From positions 588,676 through 652,675 of the forward strand of contig JASJOS010000004.1 in NCBI GenBank assembly GCA_030068525.1: a DNA stretch of 64,000 nucleotides, in the 5' to 3' direction. The notes beneath the pieces were generated by a model. The model was not told the DNA's origin. It ran no database searches and was given only the letters and a program-made list of their open reading frames with translations. The DNA comes from Xanthocytophaga flava (GTDB taxonomy: Bacteria > Bacteroidota > Bacteroidia > Cytophagales > 172606-1). Below, one piece after another: positions 53,991 through 62,796 of this stretch (position 1 is its first letter; each line of letters starts with the position of its first letter). Position numbers and translations under genes: made by a program.

Positions 53991-56465
53991 CTACTGATCT
54001 CCTAAGCGCTTCTTCTCATCTGGAGCTTCTGTTTTACGGGAGGCACCTGCTTTCAGGCTTTTACCAAACCGATAGCTTACAGCCAGCGTAACACTTCGGG
54101 TATCCCATTTGCGATTACTATACCCGGTCACACCTGTCAGATTACGGAAGTCCTGCCGGTCTACTCTCGAATAAAAAAGGTCCCGAATATTTACTTTCAC
54201 AACGCCCTTATCTTTCCATATCTTTTTACCAACACCCAGGTGTGTATACCAGCTGGCACCCTGTATGTATTGCCTGTATAGCTGTGGAGTCACATACTCT
54301 GTAATTACCTCAGCAGTCCATCCTTTCCGAAAACTGAATTGACTGACAGCCGCAGCACTCCAGTTGCTCCCTTTCACGTGTAGTTTGTCGGTATCTAAGA
54401 CAGAGCGTAAAGAAGTATAGGTGATCACAGGATTGACCGTCCACCACTGAGTCAGATTCCAGGTTCCATCCGCTGAAAACCCAATAATCTCCTGCTGCCC
54501 CAGGTTGGCAGGCTGACGATAAAACACATTCTCTTTTACCAGAATAGTTTCCTGAGCAATGTCTCTTGACCTTGTATAAAAAGGACTCAGAGTCAATCTG
54601 TTTTTATACACATAGGAAAACTCAAGGTTCTGGGAAATCTGTGGCTTTAAAAACGGATTCCCCTGCCTGTATGTATAGTTATCCAGAGGCATGGCAAACG
54701 GATTCAGTATCGAGTATTCAGGTCTGTCAATTCGCCTCCCATACGAAAAATGCAACCAATGCTCTTTTTGCGAATCCAATGTATAGGATACATATACTGT
54801 CGGAAACACATTCAGATACGACCGTTCAAAAGACGAAGAGGTAACAGACTGCTGCTTGCCACTAGAAAGCGTATTCTCTACCCGGACACCTGATAGCAGA
54901 GACAATCTTCTATAAGTTAGCGAATAACTCAGATACAGTGCATGAATAGTTTCCTCATAAGTAAACCGGTTAGACAAATCGCTAAGCTGAGGGTTATCTC
55001 CAGTATAAGTAGCCAGGCTATTCACATGCGTAAAACTGGACTTATACCCCACTCCCAGTTTAGACCCATTGTGGAATGGGTGTGTATAATCTGTTTTTAG
55101 CGCATAAATGGTAATAGTATAGGGTAAATCTCCTGTGAAAGTCTCCAGTTTCGGATTATATCCATAGGCAGCACTGCTATTTGAAAAGTTATATCCCTGT
55201 CTGTAGGTAATATAATCCGCATCAGCTGTTAGCTCCCGACCAGTGGTATCATATACATGCCGGAAGCTCAGGGTAACATTCGTGTTGTTGGTTAGGGTAT
55301 TAGCACGATTATCTGATTTTACAAGAGTATATCCACTAGTTCTGTTGTATACCTGCGTATTTATCAGTGTTGTTTTCTCCAGCATATCCCGGTAGAGGTG
55401 GCTGGCAGAAATCCCCCAGGTGGTTTTAGGGGAAGAGTAGAAGTCCACTCCCAGCTTTCCGAACACCCGATGATTAGGATTGCTGACAGACATATTTTGT
55501 GTGGCAGAAGCCAGGGAGTTAGCTTCATTTGCCTGATAGATTCGTTCACTGGTACTAACAGACAGTCCGGTACCATTGTAGTTAGACACATTCCCGTATA
55601 CATTTATCTTTTGAATGCGAAAGTTGGCATTTATGCTTTGTGAGATACGGGAACGTTTTCCACGTATATTTTCAGAAAGAATATTGCCGTTAAATCCCAT
55701 TCTGTCACTCTTCTTTAGCCGTATATTGATAATACCTCCATTGCCAGCCGCTTCATAGCCGGCAGGTGGATTGGGAATAATCTCAATTTTATCCAATGTA
55801 TTGGCAGGTAAAGACTTCAGATAGTTTGCCAGATCGTTTCCCTGCAAATAGAGCGGTTTATTGTCTACAAATACAGATACATTCTGCTTTCCTTTTACAC
55901 TCAGATTATCATTCACAACCTGTACCCCCGGTGACTGTTCCAGCATTTCCCAGGCATTTGTGCCCGCATTGGAAAGAATAGCATCTACATGAATCACCGT
56001 TCGGTCAATCTGCCGGTCTACTGCCTGTTTCTGGGCTGTTACACTTATTTCCCTTAAACCAACTACCTCTGTTTTTAACTGTATATGGACATAAGAAGCC
56101 GTTTTGGATGAAACCGATACAGGCTCTGTATATCTTTGGAACCCTACACCTGAGGCCTGTAAAACGTAACTCCCTTCCTGAATATGCAAAAACTCAAATC
56201 TCCCCTTCAAAGTAGTAAGCGTAGACTTTACACTAGTCGAATCAGGCATTTTCCGCAAAGTGATGGTAATAGCAGGCTGCATCTCTCCTACTTCGTTGGC
56301 AACAGCTCCTGTAATAGCACCTTCCTGAGCCAGTAAGGGTACAAAGCCAGTACCAAGCAACAATAACAGAATTGTCAACCTTGTTTGTAGTCTTACATGT
56401 ATAGAAACACAGTTTGCTATAAAACACATGCTTCCAGATAGAACGCGGAGAAAAGGATATATCAT
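53991..56465 (-). CDS. Outer-membrane beta-barrel receptor with carboxypeptidase-like and plug domains
   Basis: An 824-residue TonB-dependent-like receptor of the Bacteroidota outer-membrane beta-barrel family. The signal ends near PLLAQEG. A regulatory-like beta domain (AITGAVANEVGEMQPAITIT...SVSSKTASYVHIQLK) comes first, then REISVTAQKQAVDRQIDRTV and a plug with NVSVFVDNKPLYLQGNDLAN and AGNGGIINIRLKKSD. A long barrel with RRIDRPEYSILNPFAMPLDN and NPFLKPQISQNLEFSY (outer-membrane signature) follows, and it ends AVSYRFGKSLKAG. I chose the ATG at 56465; GTG 56489 and ATG 56429 are alternatives. Substrate unknown. The nearby LytS/LytTR pair may control it. Confidence 0.9.
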   Translation of the reverse strand: MIYPFLRVLSGSMCFIANCVSIHVRLQTRLTILLLLLGTGFVPLLAQEGAITGAVANEVGEMQPAITITLRKMPDSTSVKSTLTTLKGRFEFLHIQEGSYVLQASGVGFQRYTEPVSVSSKTASYVHIQLKTEVVGLREISVTAQKQAVDRQIDRTVIHVDAILSNAGTNAWEMLEQSPGVQVVNDNLSVKGKQNVSVFVDNKPLYLQGNDLANYLKSLPANTLDKIEIIPNPPAGYEAAGNGGIINIRLKKSDRMGFNGNILSENIRGKRSRISQSINANFRIQKINVYGNVSNYNGTGLSVSTSERIYQANEANSLASATQNMSVSNPNHRVFGKLGVDFYSSPKTTWGISASHLYRDMLEKTTLINTQVYNRTSGYTLVKSDNRANTLTNNTNVTLSFRHVYDTTGRELTADADYITYRQGYNFSNSSAAYGYNPKLETFTGDLPYTITIYALKTDYTHPFHNGSKLGVGYKSSFTHVNSLATYTGDNPQLSDLSNRFTYEETIHALYLSYSLTYRRLSLLSGVRVENTLSSGKQQSVTSSSFERSYLNVFPTVYVSYTLDSQKEHWLHFSYGRRIDRPEYSILNPFAMPLDNYTYRQGNPFLKPQISQNLEFSYVYKNRLTLSPFYTRSRDIAQETILVKENVFYRQPANLGQQEIIGFSADGTWNLTQWWTVNPVITYTSLRSVLDTDKLHVKGSNWSAAAVSQFSFRKGWTAEVITEYVTPQLYRQYIQGASWYTHLGVGKKIWKDKGVVKVNIRDLFYSRVDRQDFRNLTGVTGYSNRKWDTRSVTLAVSYRFGKSLKAGASRKTEAPDEKKRLGDQ

Positions 56466-56737
56466 GACGTAGGATTTTTTATCTGGCACAAATCAATACG
56501 ATAAAAGCAGTCCGTTTTTTTATTTTAGCCCAACTACCCGAAACACCTCCAATAGTACATTTACACCACTCATTTAGTCATACACCACGGAAAACCTGCC
56601 GAAAACAAGCCAAATACCGCTGTCTATCGAAATACCATCCCACACTATCCATTTATGATTAATTTGCCTTTTGACAGAGTTATCTTTTGACACAGTATAC
56701 TATTCATACTCTTTTTGCTGTCCTTATCCTTTTCTCT

Positions 56738-56927
56738 GTCCTTCTGAAAGAAACTGGTGACAAATAGAGATGCGTTCGGTTTCTGAAATATTCTTCCCCA
56801 GGTTGGTGTTATCACCAACCTGAATGGTGGGAAAGTGGTTGTTGGTGATAACACCAACAACGGGCACAAAAAACAAACTCCAGTCGGAAAGGCCGCCGGT
56901 CTTGTCACGAGATCCTTTCAGGAGGAC
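56738..56927 (-). repeat. Dispersed repeat family 2, copy with nested hairpin pair
   Basis: The outer arms match the copy at 61965 in reverse (ends GTCCTTCTGAAAG and CTTTCAGGAGGAC; centre AGTCGGAAAGGCCGCCGGTC). An insert of about 85 bases carries two small hairpins: AGGTTGGTG/CACCAACCT (56800-56821) and GTTGTTGGTG/CACCAACAAC (56838-56861). The same pair occurs in the truncated copy at 44976. Confidence 0.85.
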
Positions 56928-56965
56928 AAAAAGGAGGAGTATTCCTTACGAGAGGACAGATCTTA

Positions 56966-57260
56966 GTCAGTACAAAGAGAGGTGTGGTTACTTCAATCGT
57001 GGAAGGTGGTGTAGGTGCGTAGGGAGTCTTTTCTCCGCGAGGTTGGCCTTTGGCCTGCGGGCGGGAGGATCGGAGAAAAGTGTCCTTTTTGGGGTACTTT
57101 TTTGGACAAGCAAAAAAGTACCATGGTAGGAAGAGTGATGTATTGAGGATAAAAACCTTTTTGGGCAAGAAAAGAAAGTGGCATGGCAGGAAGAGTAATG
57201 AAAAGAACAACAAACCAATTTAGGAAAGACAAGCAAAAAGTGACACGGCGTGAGGACACG
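56966..57260 (-). repeat. Dispersed repeat family 1, copy D (inverted), with extra partial units
   Basis: The stem 57028-57037 with 57071-57080 is a perfect CTTTTCTCCG/CGGAGAAAAG pair around GGTTGGCCTTTGGCC. The TACTTTTTT/AAAAAAGTA hairpin lies at about 57096-57121. Two further partial opening modules follow (about 57160-57205 and 57225-57262). Copy D lies beside the family-2 copy at 56738 in the same relative order as copies B and 44976. Several overlapping minus frames here are not genes. Confidence 0.85.
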
Positions 57261-57319
57261 CAAAAACGCTGGACTATGAGAAAATACCGTAGAAAGCAAG
57301 CAATAAAGTAAGACACATA

Positions 57320-58375
57320 ATGAAACAACCCTTCTACATAGCTAACAACCGCCCACTCACCCATATCCTCTTCTGGATAGCCTACCTCCTGGTATACACA
57401 GGCGTCCACGCTGATGGAGAAGATTTTTTTCTAACCTACTTTCAGATCGAGTTACAAAAGCTCCCACCCGCTATACTGGTAGCCTACGTCAATATGTATC
57501 TCCTGTTCCCGTTGTTCTTTATACAAAGGAAATATGTGGCCTACAGCCTATGGGCAGTTGTGTTATTATTTGTAGCCTCCGTAGTTGGCCGTGCACTCAT
57601 TGAAAGAGTCATCGAACCCCTCTTCTATGCTGATACAACCGTGGTTGAAGAGGTTTTCATAGGATATCTTCTACTCAAAAGCATGTTGTGGTTTTTGAGT
57701 CCCATATTGTTATTTACACTTGTGCTTAACGTATTCAGGCAGTGGGTTGATCAGGAACAGTACAATCAGGAAATGGCCAAAGAAAAACTAGCAACAGAGC
57801 TAAATTTTTTAAAAGCCCAGGTTCAACCCCATTTCCTGTTCAACACACTCAACAACCTCTATGCATTGACTCTCCAAGCTTCACCTGTCGCCCCAAGAGT
57901 TGTGCTAAAGCTTTCCGAGTTGATGAGTTATATGCTGTACGATTCTCAGTCAGACACTCTTCTGCTAAGCAAAGAAATTTCCCATATACAGAATTACATA
58001 GAACTGGAAAAACTTCGTTATACCAGTCGGCTGGACCTTTCGCTGAATGTGTCTGGCGATATACATGACAAACGGATTGCCCCACTCCTACTCATTCCCT
58101 TTGTGGAGAATGCATTTAAGCATGGTGTCAGCAACGAGACAAATCAAATCTGGGTTACTATCGATATAAAAGTAAAGGACAACTGGCTAAGTGTAAAAGT
58201 AGAAAATAGCCATACAGGTGATGAACTGGTAAGTTCGCTTTCCAATAACCATAATGGGTTGGGTTTGCAGAATATTGCCCGCAGACTAAAACTTCTGTAT
58301 CCCAACGACCATGAACTGGTTATAAAAAAAGAGACAGATCGCTATCTTGTTGATTTAAAAATAAAAATAAGTTAA
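57320..58375 (+). CDS. LytS/YehU-family sensor histidine kinase
   Basis: A 351-residue membrane kinase with four N-terminal helices (about residues 14-30, 48-70, 75-97, 115-140), a short coiled coil (QEQYNQEMAKEKLATELNFL), the histidine-kinase box with phospho-acceptor His171 in AQVQPHFLFNTLNNLYAL, and an HATPase domain with PLLLIPFVENAFKHGVS (N box) and NNHNGLGLQNIARRLKLLY (G box). It partners with the LytTR regulator that starts 5 bases after its stop. No sensor domain beyond the helices is visible, so the stimulus is unknown. Confidence 0.95.
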   Translation: MKQPFYIANNRPLTHILFWIAYLLVYTGVHADGEDFFLTYFQIELQKLPPAILVAYVNMYLLFPLFFIQRKYVAYSLWAVVLLFVASVVGRALIERVIEPLFYADTTVVEEVFIGYLLLKSMLWFLSPILLFTLVLNVFRQWVDQEQYNQEMAKEKLATELNFLKAQVQPHFLFNTLNNLYALTLQASPVAPRVVLKLSELMSYMLYDSQSDTLLLSKEISHIQNYIELEKLRYTSRLDLSLNVSGDIHDKRIAPLLLIPFVENAFKHGVSNETNQIWVTIDIKVKDNWLSVKVENSHTGDELVSSLSNNHNGLGLQNIARRLKLLYPNDHELVIKKETDRYLVDLKIKIS

Positions 58376-58380
58376 CCGAC

Positions 58381-59112
58381 ATGGCAATCCATAAGATAAA
58401 ATGCCTGATTGTAGACGATGAACCACTGGCTATAGACATTCTGGAGCGATACATAAGCCAACTCGATACACTATCCCTTCAGGGAAAATGTGATAATGCC
58501 ATAGATGCATTAATATTCCTGCAGAAAAACAAGATCGACCTGCTCTTTCTCGATATTCAGATGCCTAAGCTATCAGGTCTGGATTTCCTGAAAACCCTGT
58601 CAAACCGGCCCAGGATCATCTTCACCACAGCCTTTCGCGAATATGCACTGGAAGGATTCGATATGAACGCACTGGATTATCTGCTGAAACCTATTTCGTT
58701 CGAACGGTTCCTGATTGCCATTAATAAATACCACACCCTGTATGACCCATCTGTTCAGTTGCCGGCCATGATCCAGTCAGCAGGCAACGAGATGTTTGCA
58801 GAGGCTTTTATCTATCTGAAGGCCGACAAAAAGATGGTAAAGGTGTTTCTGAAAGATATTGTCTACATAGAAAGCCTGAAAGATTATGTAAAAGTGAAAA
58901 CACAGGATCAGGAGATTATTACCTATCAGCGCATAACCTATCTGGAAGAAAAGCTACCTGACGATAAATTCCTCCGCATCCATCGTTCGTTCATTATTTC
59001 TCTGGCAAAAATAAAATCCTTTAACAGTACCCATATAGAGGTTGGAGATTGGGAACTACCGATTGGACGCCAGTACAAAGCTGAGGTTATGAAAACACTG
59101 GGGGTTATGTAA
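58381..59112 (+). CDS. LytTR-family response regulator
   Basis: A 243-residue regulator. The receiver domain has acidic DDE at 12-14, phospho-acceptor Asp58 in LLFLDIQMPKLSG and Lys in LLKPISFERF. The LytTR DNA-binding domain at about 140-238 has YLKADKKMVKVFLKDIVYIE, then LPDDKFLRIHRSFIISLAKI, and ends GRQYKAEVMKTLG. It is encoded immediately after its kinase. The target could be the receptor gene at 53991 (inference from proximity only). Confidence 0.95.
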   Translation: MAIHKIKCLIVDDEPLAIDILERYISQLDTLSLQGKCDNAIDALIFLQKNKIDLLFLDIQMPKLSGLDFLKTLSNRPRIIFTTAFREYALEGFDMNALDYLLKPISFERFLIAINKYHTLYDPSVQLPAMIQSAGNEMFAEAFIYLKADKKMVKVFLKDIVYIESLKDYVKVKTQDQEIITYQRITYLEEKLPDDKFLRIHRSFIISLAKIKSFNSTHIEVGDWELPIGRQYKAEVMKTLGVM

Positions 59113-59124
59113 TGCTCCTAAAAT

Positions 59125-59154
59125 AAAAAAGCCTGCATGAGTACACATGCAGGC
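59125..59154 (-). terminator. Rho-independent terminator of the PspC operon
   Basis: A 9-bp stem GCCTGCATG/CATGCAGGC (59131-59139 with 59146-59154), followed on the minus strand by TTTTTTATTTT. Confidence 0.85.
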
Positions 59155-59185
59155 AGGTGGTTTCGCTGAATGATTACAGCATGTA

Positions 59186-59374
59186 TTAATAGGCCTTTGG
59201 CATCAAGAAAGCAAGAACAATATAAACCAGCAAAGGTGAACCAAAGCCGAAAAAGAATGCCAGTACAAACAACACCCGAACCAACACCGGGTCCATGTTG
59301 ATATATTCACCTAAGCCACCACACACACCTAAAAATACACTGTTGGCAAACGAACGTCTGAGAGTCTTTTCCAT
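59186..59374 (-). CDS. PspC-domain protein
   Basis: A 62-residue PspC protein: RSFANSVFLGVCGGLGEYIN then MDPVLVRVLFVLAFFFGFGS and a second membrane segment LLVYIVLAFLMP. Such proteins respond to membrane stress. It starts 8 bases after the stop of the GyrI-like gene and is followed by a terminator. Confidence 0.93.
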   Translation of the reverse strand: MEKTLRRSFANSVFLGVCGGLGEYINMDPVLVRVLFVLAFFFGFGSPLLVYIVLAFLMPKAY

Positions 59375-59382
59375 TGTTTTAG

Positions 59383-59910
59383 TTAAAGTTTAGTTACCGG
59401 AATTTCCATGGTAATATCCTGTTCATTATGGTACTTCTCTATGACATACCTACCGGGTTTTACTTTTTGTTCGGTGGCAAATTCATACAACTGAGCTTTG
59501 ACCTTGTCTGGAGCAGGTGCTACCATGTAATGGGCTTTTATTTCTGCCCGTATTACATTACTTGATGGGAATTTCCGAAAAAGGTAACCTTCCGGTAAAA
59601 CAATAGTTGTATCCGATACCAATACTCCTACCCAAACCTCCAGTTTTCCTTTGGCTTCTTCGGGTATACTATAATATACTGCAGCCAGTGTACCAGGTAG
59701 TTTTTGGGTGGTATGCAGATCTTTAATTTCTGAGAAGATAGTCATTAAGGTATCGCTGGTAGCCCCTCCCTTAAATAATTTTCCGGCTACAATATACTCC
59801 GGAGCTTGTGCAGTTGAGATTTCCGGTTTGGAAAAACCTCCCATGATCGAAAACGCAATAGAGCCTACGAGTAACGCAACAACTATAATGATTCCTAATT
59901 TACGGGTCAT
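59383..59910 (-). CDS. Membrane-anchored GyrI-like (effector-binding domain) protein
   Basis: A 175-residue protein with an N-terminal membrane segment (LGIIIVVALLVGSIAFSIMGG). The outer part has the GyrI/BmrR-C pattern: TLMTIFSEIKDLHTTQKLPGTLAAVYYSIPEE, WVGVLVSDTTIVLPEGYLFR and KVKPGRYVIEKYHNEQDITMEIPV. The fold binds small cationic ligands in relatives. It has no HTH and so is not a regulator itself. It is co-transcribed with the PspC gene. Confidence 0.8.
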   Translation of the reverse strand: MTRKLGIIIVVALLVGSIAFSIMGGFSKPEISTAQAPEYIVAGKLFKGGATSDTLMTIFSEIKDLHTTQKLPGTLAAVYYSIPEEAKGKLEVWVGVLVSDTTIVLPEGYLFRKFPSSNVIRAEIKAHYMVAPAPDKVKAQLYEFATEQKVKPGRYVIEKYHNEQDITMEIPVTKL

Positions 59911-59989
59911 ACGTTCTTACTAAATATCCATATTGACAGTCCTGATGTTTTATGAGCATCCGGCTTCTGGTAACTATCAACTATCTATT

Positions 59990-60640
59990 CTATTTTCCCC
60001 AGGTATCAGGGCTTTGACGCCATGAAGCAAGAGAAATTTTGTCTGCTTCGGTAATAATATTCAGATTTGATGCTTCTGTAAGCAGATAGGCATAATCACT
60101 AAGAGTCAATAACTCAACATTCTTCTCTGCAAAGTTCTCTTTTGCCACTGCAAATCCATAGGTAAAAATGGCAGCCATACCCAATACCTCTGCTCCTGCC
60201 TCACGTAAGGCATCTACCACTTTTAAGGAACTTCCTCCTGTAGAAATCAGGTCTTCGATTACTACTACTTTCTGTCCTTCAGACACTTTGCCTTCTATCA
60301 TATTGCCCATACCATGTTCTTTTGGTTTGGAGCGAACATACAGAAAAGGCAATTCAAGCACATCAGCTACCAGAGCCCCCTGTGGAATACCGGCAGTAGC
60401 CACACCTGCAATGGCTTCTACGCCAGGAAACGTCTGACGAATCCGCTCTGCCAAAGCATTTTTAATATAAGTTCTGACAGCAGGATAAGACAATGCCAGA
60501 CGGTTATCACAATAAATAGGAGATTTCCATCCGGAACTCCAGGTAAAAGGATCTGAAGGACGTAAACGGATCGCGCCTACTTCCAGCAGAGACGCTGCCA
60601 CTTGCCGGGCAATGGTTTCGGTTGTATCTTGAATCATCAT
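59990..60640 (-). CDS. pyrE: Orotate phosphoribosyltransferase
   Basis: A 216-residue enzyme of pyrimidine synthesis that makes OMP from orotate and PRPP. The PRPP loop VVVIEDLISTGGSSLKVVDA is present, as are the orotate-binding opening RLRPSDPFTWSSGWKSPIYCDNR and the catalytic-loop region SKPKEHGMGNMIEG. The length is normal. A second ATG one codon in could be the start. It is divergent from the Nudix gene and 80 bases upstream of the GyrI-like gene on the same strand. Confidence 0.97.
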   Translation of the reverse strand: MMIQDTTETIARQVAASLLEVGAIRLRPSDPFTWSSGWKSPIYCDNRLALSYPAVRTYIKNALAERIRQTFPGVEAIAGVATAGIPQGALVADVLELPFLYVRSKPKEHGMGNMIEGKVSEGQKVVVIEDLISTGGSSLKVVDALREAGAEVLGMAAIFTYGFAVAKENFAEKNVELLTLSDYAYLLTEASNLNIITEADKISLASWRQSPDTWGK

Positions 60641-60983
60641 GCGGCGAAATTAAGAAAAAGTTACCAGTAGTTCGTTAACACTTTATTTTAGTTCTCGTAG
60701 GCTAGCCTGGGTTACTGTAAGTCAGGTTTCAAGTATTAATCCCAGAGTAAGACAGGTAATTATACCCATAACCTCCTATCTTAATTAGTAGTTAACTGTT
60801 CGAATAATCTCTATACAAACCACTTGCACCTGATTATCAGATATTTTCAAACCCACCTTTGTGTACCCTGGCACACTTTTCTATGTATATACTCCTAAAC
60901 CCGCAAATTGTTTTTTGTGGTTTTGTTAAAAATATGTTTCTTTTGTATCATCATTATTGTAAACCATACAGTTCTGCATCCTC
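60641..60983. promoter_or_regulatory. Divergent pyrE/Nudix intergenic region
   Basis: 343 AT-rich bases carrying both promoters. TATGTTTC at 60933-60940 is one base from the -7 consensus, with TTTG stretches at 60914-60917 and 60922-60925 upstream, so it is a weak candidate promoter for the Nudix gene. Confidence 0.35.
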
Positions 60984-61679
60984 ATGAACCTCTTTGTTAA
61001 CGACAAGCATGTGAAAGTGATCAACATGGATACCTTCGCAGCAAGTCAATCGGGCTACAATTACATTATTGACGGACAAACCCTTGAGGTTACGGCAGCA
61101 GAACTGGTAGGAGATGTGGCAGTAGTCAATCCCTCCGTTGTTTTGCTTTACAGGCTCTTTGCATTATTACGGGACAAAAAATTAAAAAAACTAAATACAC
61201 TTGTATTAGCTTCACCTGACAAAAAAATTCTGACTGATGTTATCAAAGGTCAGTACAAGATCGTGGAAGCAGCAGGTGGCGTAGTTCAGAAAGATGATAA
61301 GATACTAATGATTTTCCGTCTGGGAGCCTGGGATCTTCCTAAAGGCAAGATGGATAAAGGTGAGTCGTTTAAAGAGACTGCTCTGCGTGAGGTAGAGGAG
61401 GAATGCAATGTGAAAGTACAACTCGAACACAAGATATGTACTACATGGCACACCTATACCCAAAACGGTAACCGGATATTAAAACAAACCAAATGGTATG
61501 CCATGACGAATCTGGATGATAGCCGTGTAGCTCCTCAGAAAGAGGAAGGCATTGAACAGATTGTGTGGGTACGTGAGGCACAGGCAATGGAACTGGCAGC
61601 TTCTTCTTACCGGTCTATCCAGTTTGTGTGTCGCAGGTTTTATGAAAAAAAGCGGGAAAAGATGCTTCTTGACTTTTAA
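60984..61679 (+). CDS. Nudix hydrolase with N-terminal extension
   Basis: A 231-residue protein. The Nudix box starts at Gly121: GKMDKGESFKETALREVEEE then CNV (G-x5-E-x7-R-E-x-x-E-E), with Asn in place of the usual Gly near its end. It is preceded by AAGGVVQKDDKILMIFRLGAWDLP. About 90 N-terminal residues precede the domain and have no motif I recognise. The domain cleaves nucleoside-diphosphate-linked compounds, exact substrate unknown. A terminator follows. Confidence 0.93.
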   Translation: MNLFVNDKHVKVINMDTFAASQSGYNYIIDGQTLEVTAAELVGDVAVVNPSVVLLYRLFALLRDKKLKKLNTLVLASPDKKILTDVIKGQYKIVEAAGGVVQKDDKILMIFRLGAWDLPKGKMDKGESFKETALREVEEECNVKVQLEHKICTTWHTYTQNGNRILKQTKWYAMTNLDDSRVAPQKEEGIEQIVWVREAQAMELAASSYRSIQFVCRRFYEKKREKMLLDF

Positions 61680-61709
61680 AGAAGATATTCAGTTAAGTTC
61701 TAAAAATTA

Positions 61710-61749
61710 AACAGAGCCTGCATTTTACAAGAATGCAGGCTCTGTTTTT
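61710..61749 (+). terminator. Rho-independent terminator of the Nudix gene
   Basis: A 15-bp perfect stem (61710-61724 with 61732-61746) and 7-base loop, followed by TTT. Confidence 0.9.
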
Positions 61750-62796
61750 GAAATATCTTTTATTCCGTTTTCTCAGATTTTTTCACTTCTCTACTTGAGA
61801 GATCTCTTCATACTTTATTTAGATTTTTGATCTTTCTTCTTACATCGCCATCTTCATGTAATACACTACAAATCTACAGGCCGCAGATCTTTGACCCTTA
61901 TCTTGTCCGATATCTTTTCTAGAAATATGGTTTGTAAATAAAGAAAAAACACTCTCCCTTCGCTGTCTTCCTGTAAGGAACTCGTGACAAGACCGGCGGC
62001 CTTTCCGACTCGTAATAATTTTTTCACAAACCAAACACGGCTCTATTTGTCATGAGATCCTTTCAGGAGGACAAAAAGGTAATGGTGTTTCTTTCAGGAA
62101 GATAGGAAGGGAACAATGATCCTTTCAGGACGAGTCTCTATGTATTTCTACCTTCAGTTAACAGCATCGACCAGATACTAGTTTCAAAACTGGCATTGGT
62201 ATACACCTATGTCAAAGACCTTCTCCATGGATGCCATTTTCGGAAAAGGTACATTTTCGAAAATGTTATAGGATAATACCTACCCCATCCAGCGTCTTGA
62301 TTTTAGTAAACTCAACTGTTTCTCTGTAGCAGTAAAAAAGACAGTAAAGTTTCTTTACACATAGTAGAAATCCAATCATATATTATATTTTTCTAATATA
62401 CCTATTCCATATATCTTCGATAAGGCTACCAAGGACACAGAATACACATATTCTATAAACACACGAACACCAAACAACATCTTATTCCGATATTACACAC
62501 ATTAGTAGAATTATATATCTTATTTAATAAAATTTATGATATATAATTTGCATTAATCAACAATAGTTAGTTTATTTACTCAACAAGAATTCATTTTTAG
62601 TTTACGATTTACGAACAGCTTAATGCCGCAAACAAGCTTTCTAAGTCGGATATGCCTGTGCAATGGCGTGGGTAGAAATTGTACTTTTTTCATTACTGGT
62701 TTATTTCCTTTTTCATTTACAAACACACTATCTGCCCTCTTTTTCAAGAGGGATTGGGTATGCTTTATCTATTTAAAAACCAACTGTACAATCTTT
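61750..62796. repeat. Long intergenic region with repeat family 2 copy and leader of the last gene
   Basis: About 1.05 kb without a supportable gene. It holds a family-2 palindrome (61965-62072, listed separately), CTTTCAGGA fragments to about 62130, and the perfect 16-bp palindrome ACATTTTCGAAAATGT (62251-62266). The last 300 bases are AT-rich and contain the promoter of the receptor gene, with TAATTTG-like sequence near 62543-62550. No known riboswitch pattern was recognised. Confidence 0.6.
61965..62072 (+). repeat. Dispersed repeat family 2, complete simple copy
   Basis: A 108-base imperfect palindrome. Left arm 61965-61991 (starts GTCTTCCTGTAAGGAACTCG) and right arm 62046-62072 (ends CTTTCAGGAGGAC) pair over 27 positions with a few mismatches. 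The centre is ACCGGCGGCCTTTCCGACT, then ACCAAACACGGCTCTA. Confidence 0.85.

Noticed and set aside
56645..57409. Several overlapping minus-strand frames of 87-138 codons
   Set aside because: They lie across repeat families 1 and 2, read through hairpins in different frames and resemble no protein.
57320..59112. LytS/LytTR pair as regulator of the receptor at 53991
   Set aside because: Plausible by proximity but there is no shared operator visible, and 0.85 kb of repeats separates them; kept only as a remark.
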